Source of the DNA: Gracilariopsis chorda
Taxonomy: Eukaryota > Rhodophyta > Florideophyceae > Gracilariales > Gracilariaceae
Direction: 5' to 3'
DNA: 64,000 nucleotides
NCBI GenBank assembly: GCA_003194525.1
Contig: NBIV01000005.1
Coordinates: 248,001 to 312,000, forward strand
Part shown: positions 59,779 through 64,000 of the stretch, in pieces
Numbering within the stretch: the first letter of the stretch is position 1
How the letters are laid out: every line of letters begins with the position of its first letter
Notes under the pieces: model-generated
What the model was told of the DNA's origin: nothing
Database searches by the model: none
The model's input: the letters and a program-made list of their open reading frames with translations, nothing else
Translations under genes and position numbers: made by a program

Positions 59779-62700
59779 AACAGTTTGAAAGTGGTCTTTC
59801 TGTCGACAGTGAGCTATGTAGAAGTGTGGCTCAGCTCATTGCAGTGCTACGTTGCAGCAGGCACTAATACTCAAGCTTGGTTTTGCCTGAAAATGCGTAA
59901 CGGGTTTGAGCCATCACTTCATAAAGTTTTCAGCAAAAGAACTCTGCCAGCAATGATACAGAAATCTACGGCACATTTGCAGAATTCTCTCGTAGCATAG
60001 GCTTTATGATGGTTATAAAGTATTGTAGTTAGATCTGGCTTATTAAAAAGAAGGCTTCTCTCTCATTTTGGAGTAAGGGCTTCCTTGCTTTCTTTGTCCA
60101 TACCAAGCCTTTTTATCTCCTTCCACAATTCGTTCATCGTATCCGTGACAAAAAGCGTCATGGGACCTTGTCTACAGAATACTGCTTGCGCATGCAATCG
60201 CGTTCGTCTCTGGTACGCCAGAGATTATTAGTGATTACCATAAAGAAATAGTGTAGCACAAGGGCCCAGTTCATAAGCTCCAGTATGGTTTCCAGCCTGC
60301 AGCTAACGTTCGTGAATCATTTTCACTTCTTCTGTTTCAAAATAACGATGTCTCATTTCTTCAATGTTTCTGTTAGTACGAGGCAGCCATTGAGGGTAAA
60401 GAGTGCCAGGAAAGAGCAGTATTATGGGTATAGAGGCTTGGTTTAAAGGATTCTACCCATGTTAGGCACCTTTCATATCAGTTGTTCGCGTCTTTGGATG
60501 AAATATGTTGCTGTATTGTATGGGCCTTGAATCTCACCATATTGATATAACAAGGGAAACGGCATTTTCTCAGTGGCCATTGAATCAAGTTTCAAACGCT
60601 TGTATTTGAAAAACAGACGTCAAAGATTTTTGTTTGACTTGTGATGGGATTCTCTACCCCCAATAAGCTCAGCAATGGGGCCTCCGATCTGAAGAGTCCG
60701 TTTGGGTATATGATAAAAGCTCTCATTGCAAGAGATCTGCTTTTGCTGACTTCTATTAAAAATTTAAGCACTGGAACTAACCTAAATTTGAGCCTCGTTG
60801 GCACCTTGATAATTTCAAACATATATTTCTTCTTTAACGGCGCTTAAATCGATGCCTAGAGGGGATTGCATCGCGTTTGACCTCTTCGTAACCCTTTCCT
60901 CTCATCTGAACAAGTTCATACACCTATATCGGACTTTGTCTGTTATCTATTGCAAAGGATCGTGTAACATCGGACCAAAGTACCAAAGGTTCAGGTTTCA
61001 CAAAACTCTCCTCGTAAAATAGGATTAAAAATCCCGTGCATTAAGGCTTAGAGGACCTTTAGAACACAAATATATGTATCGGACCTCGTGGTGTAGAAGA
61101 GAAAGAGATACATTGCCTTTGAGTCAAAGAAATGAGGCACCTCCACCCTGAACGTACTTCATACGCATGAATGTAACAATAGTTGCAAATAGCACATTTA
61201 AATATGTTGCTAGAGTTTGAAAAGACGAAAGAGACATATGTCTCCAACTTGCGAACTGATATGCACTCATCTGAAATAAACTCCAATCGATCTTAAGCAT
61301 TTATATCCATATCATAATCCATTTATCTCGACACCAAGCAGAACTGCACCGAAATACTTGGAAATTTGAATCGGAAGCACACAATCTGAATTATTCAGAG
61401 CATATCGAGTTGCCTGATTCTTGTTCTCTTCAAAAGCTCCACAGCATGACGATAGTCTCCCTGTTAATTGGGGGTACTCCGTATTTGAAGTATTTGGATT
61501 CATCTTGCCTAAACGAGTGCTTTCTTCTATTGAGTCCCAAACATATCTCGCTCTATAGTGGGTGCAATGAAGAGGTTTTGCAGCGAACCGTATATAAGTC
61601 ATATATCGTTCATCTTCAATTTCCAAAGATTGAAAAGTCCATTTGTAGCTTCTCAGACTTATGCGATTGTAGTTCGCGTTGAAGAAATTCAGTAGTGGCT
61701 CCTAAGTGTTCTTCCGAAAGCTATTCATTAACTTTCTCAGAGACCTGTGGAATATTTCGACTTTCAGGAGACCTAGCTCCAGATCGCGCTTCACTACGGG
61801 TTGATAGCTGTCACTGCGGTGTTGAACTCATCCTGAAGCATGGCATAACGATGAAGCACTTATGAGATTATATTGTTGCGTTCAGTCAAGGTTGATATGA
61901 ACTATAGTTGTAGAAATCCATCCATTGCTCGCTTAAATAGTGAGTAGCTCCCAAAACCTCTCGTCCACAACATAGTCTATGCTCGGTGTTCTTGTATTGT
62001 ACCATTAAGCAATTACCGCAAAACTAACAAAATACTGTTGTGCATGCGTATTTCTTTACTACTGACGTACGCTAATCAGACTGAGTTAAGTATCAGTCAA
62101 CTTGGCAAGAGTTGGCATGAGTAATCTTATTTCCATCACCTTCCTCTGTTTTATCTTGTACGAGTTAGTGGTAAAGACTACGATTCTATTCAAGAGTTTC
62201 AGTAGAAAGCCAAATGAAATCACAGAAATCGATAAAGTTACTTCTGGAAAGAGTGGTGTGGATGAGCCTCCAGGTAAACCGCACGATCAGGGGTTTGTGC
62301 CATTGCATTGTAGACACACACCAGTACATGGGCGAGTGTCGTCATATCCAAAGACCTTTCTTCAAGCATTGATAGAGCGTACACATTCAATCCATACCGT
62401 TCTGGATTAAATCCGGGCAGAGAAAAATTCAGTCAGGATAATATAGTTTCCAATCGGTCGCCAGATGTTCGTCATCATACCGTCTGCACTTCTTTAATAG
62501 ACCTACTCAATTCCTTTCAACTCCATAGAATTTGTAGTTGTAAGCCTCCGTGGCCTCAAAGGCCCATTCTTATCGGTCGAGATTCTTGCACAAGCCATTT
62601 CTGCTACTGCAGCTATTTCTTTTTCATTCAAATAGAGAGATGCTCTTGTGACGCTGCCAAGTCGTATGAGCATGGTTCGTGCTTTACATTTTATGATAAA

Positions 62701-63027
62701 ACCATTCGAATGTTCATTGATGTTATTTTGTGGTGTCCTTTGTGAACCGTGCGTTTTTAGGGAGTCTCAAACATTCTGTAGCCATTTCGCAAAAGTTTTT
62801 GTACTGTACAACTGCGTCCAATTGCGTCAAATTAGTTAGGGTTTGTTTCACATGGCGAACCAAATTCTTCTCTACGTCTTCTTTCACAACCGCATTTGTT
62901 CTCTGGTTTTATATGAATGGGCTCTTTTCTCATCTGATAATGTCACATGACGAGAAACACCGCATTTGCAAGCATTCTCGGATAGATTGTGCATATTAGG
63001 TTTGAGTAAGACCGTTCATGATTATCC
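59779..63027. other. AT-rich region with no recognised gene
   Basis: About 3.2 kb. Minus-strand translations at about 61.6-61.3 kb and 62.85-62.6 kb look like decayed coding sequence and the second resembles 52.7-52.5 kb (see findings). No RNA gene, known domain or element end was seen. Confidence 0.35.
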
Positions 63028-63291
63028 ATGACTGATCTTGCTCCCCAGCACAATTTCAGTGTGTTCAAGCAGCTCTTCCTCAATCGAATTGCTGGTGCTC
63101 ACAATGCCACTCTAGACTCTCTCTCGAGAAAAGTATGTACTACTAGAATCAATTGCCAAGCACCTTATACAAAGCAGTTTGGCGAAGCGAAACCGCAGAT
63201 AAAAGAAATAGACTGGTCCTGGTTCTCCAATATCCCATCAGACGACACAGGCGCTTCGTTTAGGGAACGTCGAAGACGGTTGTCTTCCTAG
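63028..63291 (+). CDS. Hypothetical small protein (87 residues)
   Basis: ATG-initiated frame, MTDLAPQHNFSVFKQLFLNR to ASFRERRRRLSS, ordinary amino-acid composition with a basic C-terminus. A GTATGT in its middle (after SLSRK) could be a splice donor, so the true gene may differ. No family recognised and the length is within reach of chance. Confidence 0.25.
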   Translation: MTDLAPQHNFSVFKQLFLNRIAGAHNATLDSLSRKVCTTRINCQAPYTKQFGEAKPQIKEIDWSWFSNIPSDDTGASFRERRRRLSS

Positions 63292-64000
63292 CAAGATAAA
63301 TCCCCTTCTTGCATCCCCATCTCATATTATGCACTTTTCTAATATCAAAGTCACTACCGGACGTGGTATGTATTGCTAACACAGACAATATTCTGCTTCA
63401 TTCTTCAGCACAATACCCTAGAACTAGTTAAAATTGACAATCAAAATGCGTTTTGCAAGATTCTTCATCTGTCAATCAGCATCCCAAAGTGGTTGGTCAC
63501 CATATATTCTCAGGGGAGATAAGTAACAGTTGAAGGAATCTCCATGAGGAGCTACCAATTGAGATATTGTTACGGGTCTGGACAGACTTTCATTTCATAT
63601 ATAGGTTGTGTTTTCTAACATCCAAAACTATCAAAGTACTCCATGCGCCTTAAAAAACTTACCTTGAGTTGAAAATACGTGGGCAAGAGCATCATGTGCA
63701 GAACTGACGCCTTTGGCTTATGGCCCCTGAACCAATAGAGCAATTTAATAAAGCCCAAACCGATAAGGCACACGACACAATGTCATAGTAGGAAGAAGGA
63801 GAGGTCAGGTATTCTTCAGACTTTCTTATCAGAGTTAGAATACCATCAAAACTCCCAAAGCAGCCCGACAATGATGATGAGGCAGATTTTTATGGTCTGA
63901 ATACTCCTGAAAAAATATGGATTTCTGAAAACGAAGCTCATGTAAATGGTAGTTTCATTAACTTGTTTGTCTAAAGACAACTGTCATGAAAACTCTCATA
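63292..64000. other. Right edge of the window
   Basis: About 700 bp. A plus-strand frame of about 58 codons ending at 63975 (PDNDDEADFYGLNTPEKIW) is acidic and may be the end of an exon, but it has no ATG and no recognisable domain. Confidence 0.3.

Noticed and set aside
1-64000. CRISPR arrays, rRNA genes, bacterial operons
   Set aside because: No regularly spaced identical repeats, no rRNA-like conserved sequence, and the split genes are eukaryotic.

Overview
This is nuclear DNA from a eukaryote. The host genes are split by short GT-AG introns (about 43 to 190 bp), intergenic gaps are small in the first 10 kb, and the window then becomes a graveyard of nested transposable elements. An IspE enzyme of the plastid MEP isoprenoid pathway with an N-terminal extension, and a DnaJ-type zinc-finger protein with a transit-peptide-like start, point to a photosynthetic (or formerly photosynthetic) lineage. 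The mix of an opine dehydrogenase, short-LTR copia elements, a chromodomain gypsy element, piggyBac and Harbinger transposons fits a red alga best, but nothing seen settles the species.

Layout. 1-10.6 kb is host genes: an unrecognised partial gene leaving the left edge (minus), an ABHD11-like alpha/beta hydrolase (plus, 2 exons), ispE (minus, 3 exons), an ABC1/ADCK-type atypical kinase (minus, 5 exons), a zinc-finger protein (plus, 1 exon) and a Pro/Ser-rich coiled-coil protein (minus, 2 exons). 10.63-23.77 kb is one piggyBac transposon, bounded by TTAA, whose transposase gene is split by a 9.9 kb chromodomain gypsy retrotransposon with 829 bp LTRs and a CTCTT target duplication. 23.8-26.7 kb returns to host genes: two small spliced genes I do not recognise and an intact opine (octopine/nopaline-type) dehydrogenase.

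27.5-29.5 kb is a decayed pogo-like transposase (minus) carrying a solo LTR. 30.55-42.64 kb is an old copia element (minus) whose 3' LTR was later entered by a second copia element (30.60-36.30 kb); both target duplications (GTTTT outside, AGGTC inside) are still readable and LTR divergence agrees with the order of insertion. 46.96-49.9 kb holds the LTR and gag of a decayed gypsy element of the same family as the solo LTR. 57.7-59.8 kb is a PIF/Harbinger transposon with a Myb/SANT-like gene facing its DDE transposase. The remaining AT-richer stretches (42.6-47, 50-57.5 and 59.8-64 kb) contain no gene I can name.

The most unusual signal is inside the gypsy element: its LTRs and coding body are crowded with short near-perfect hairpins (4-6 bp stems, 2-4 nt loops), a pattern I do not see in the neighbouring host genes or in the other elements.
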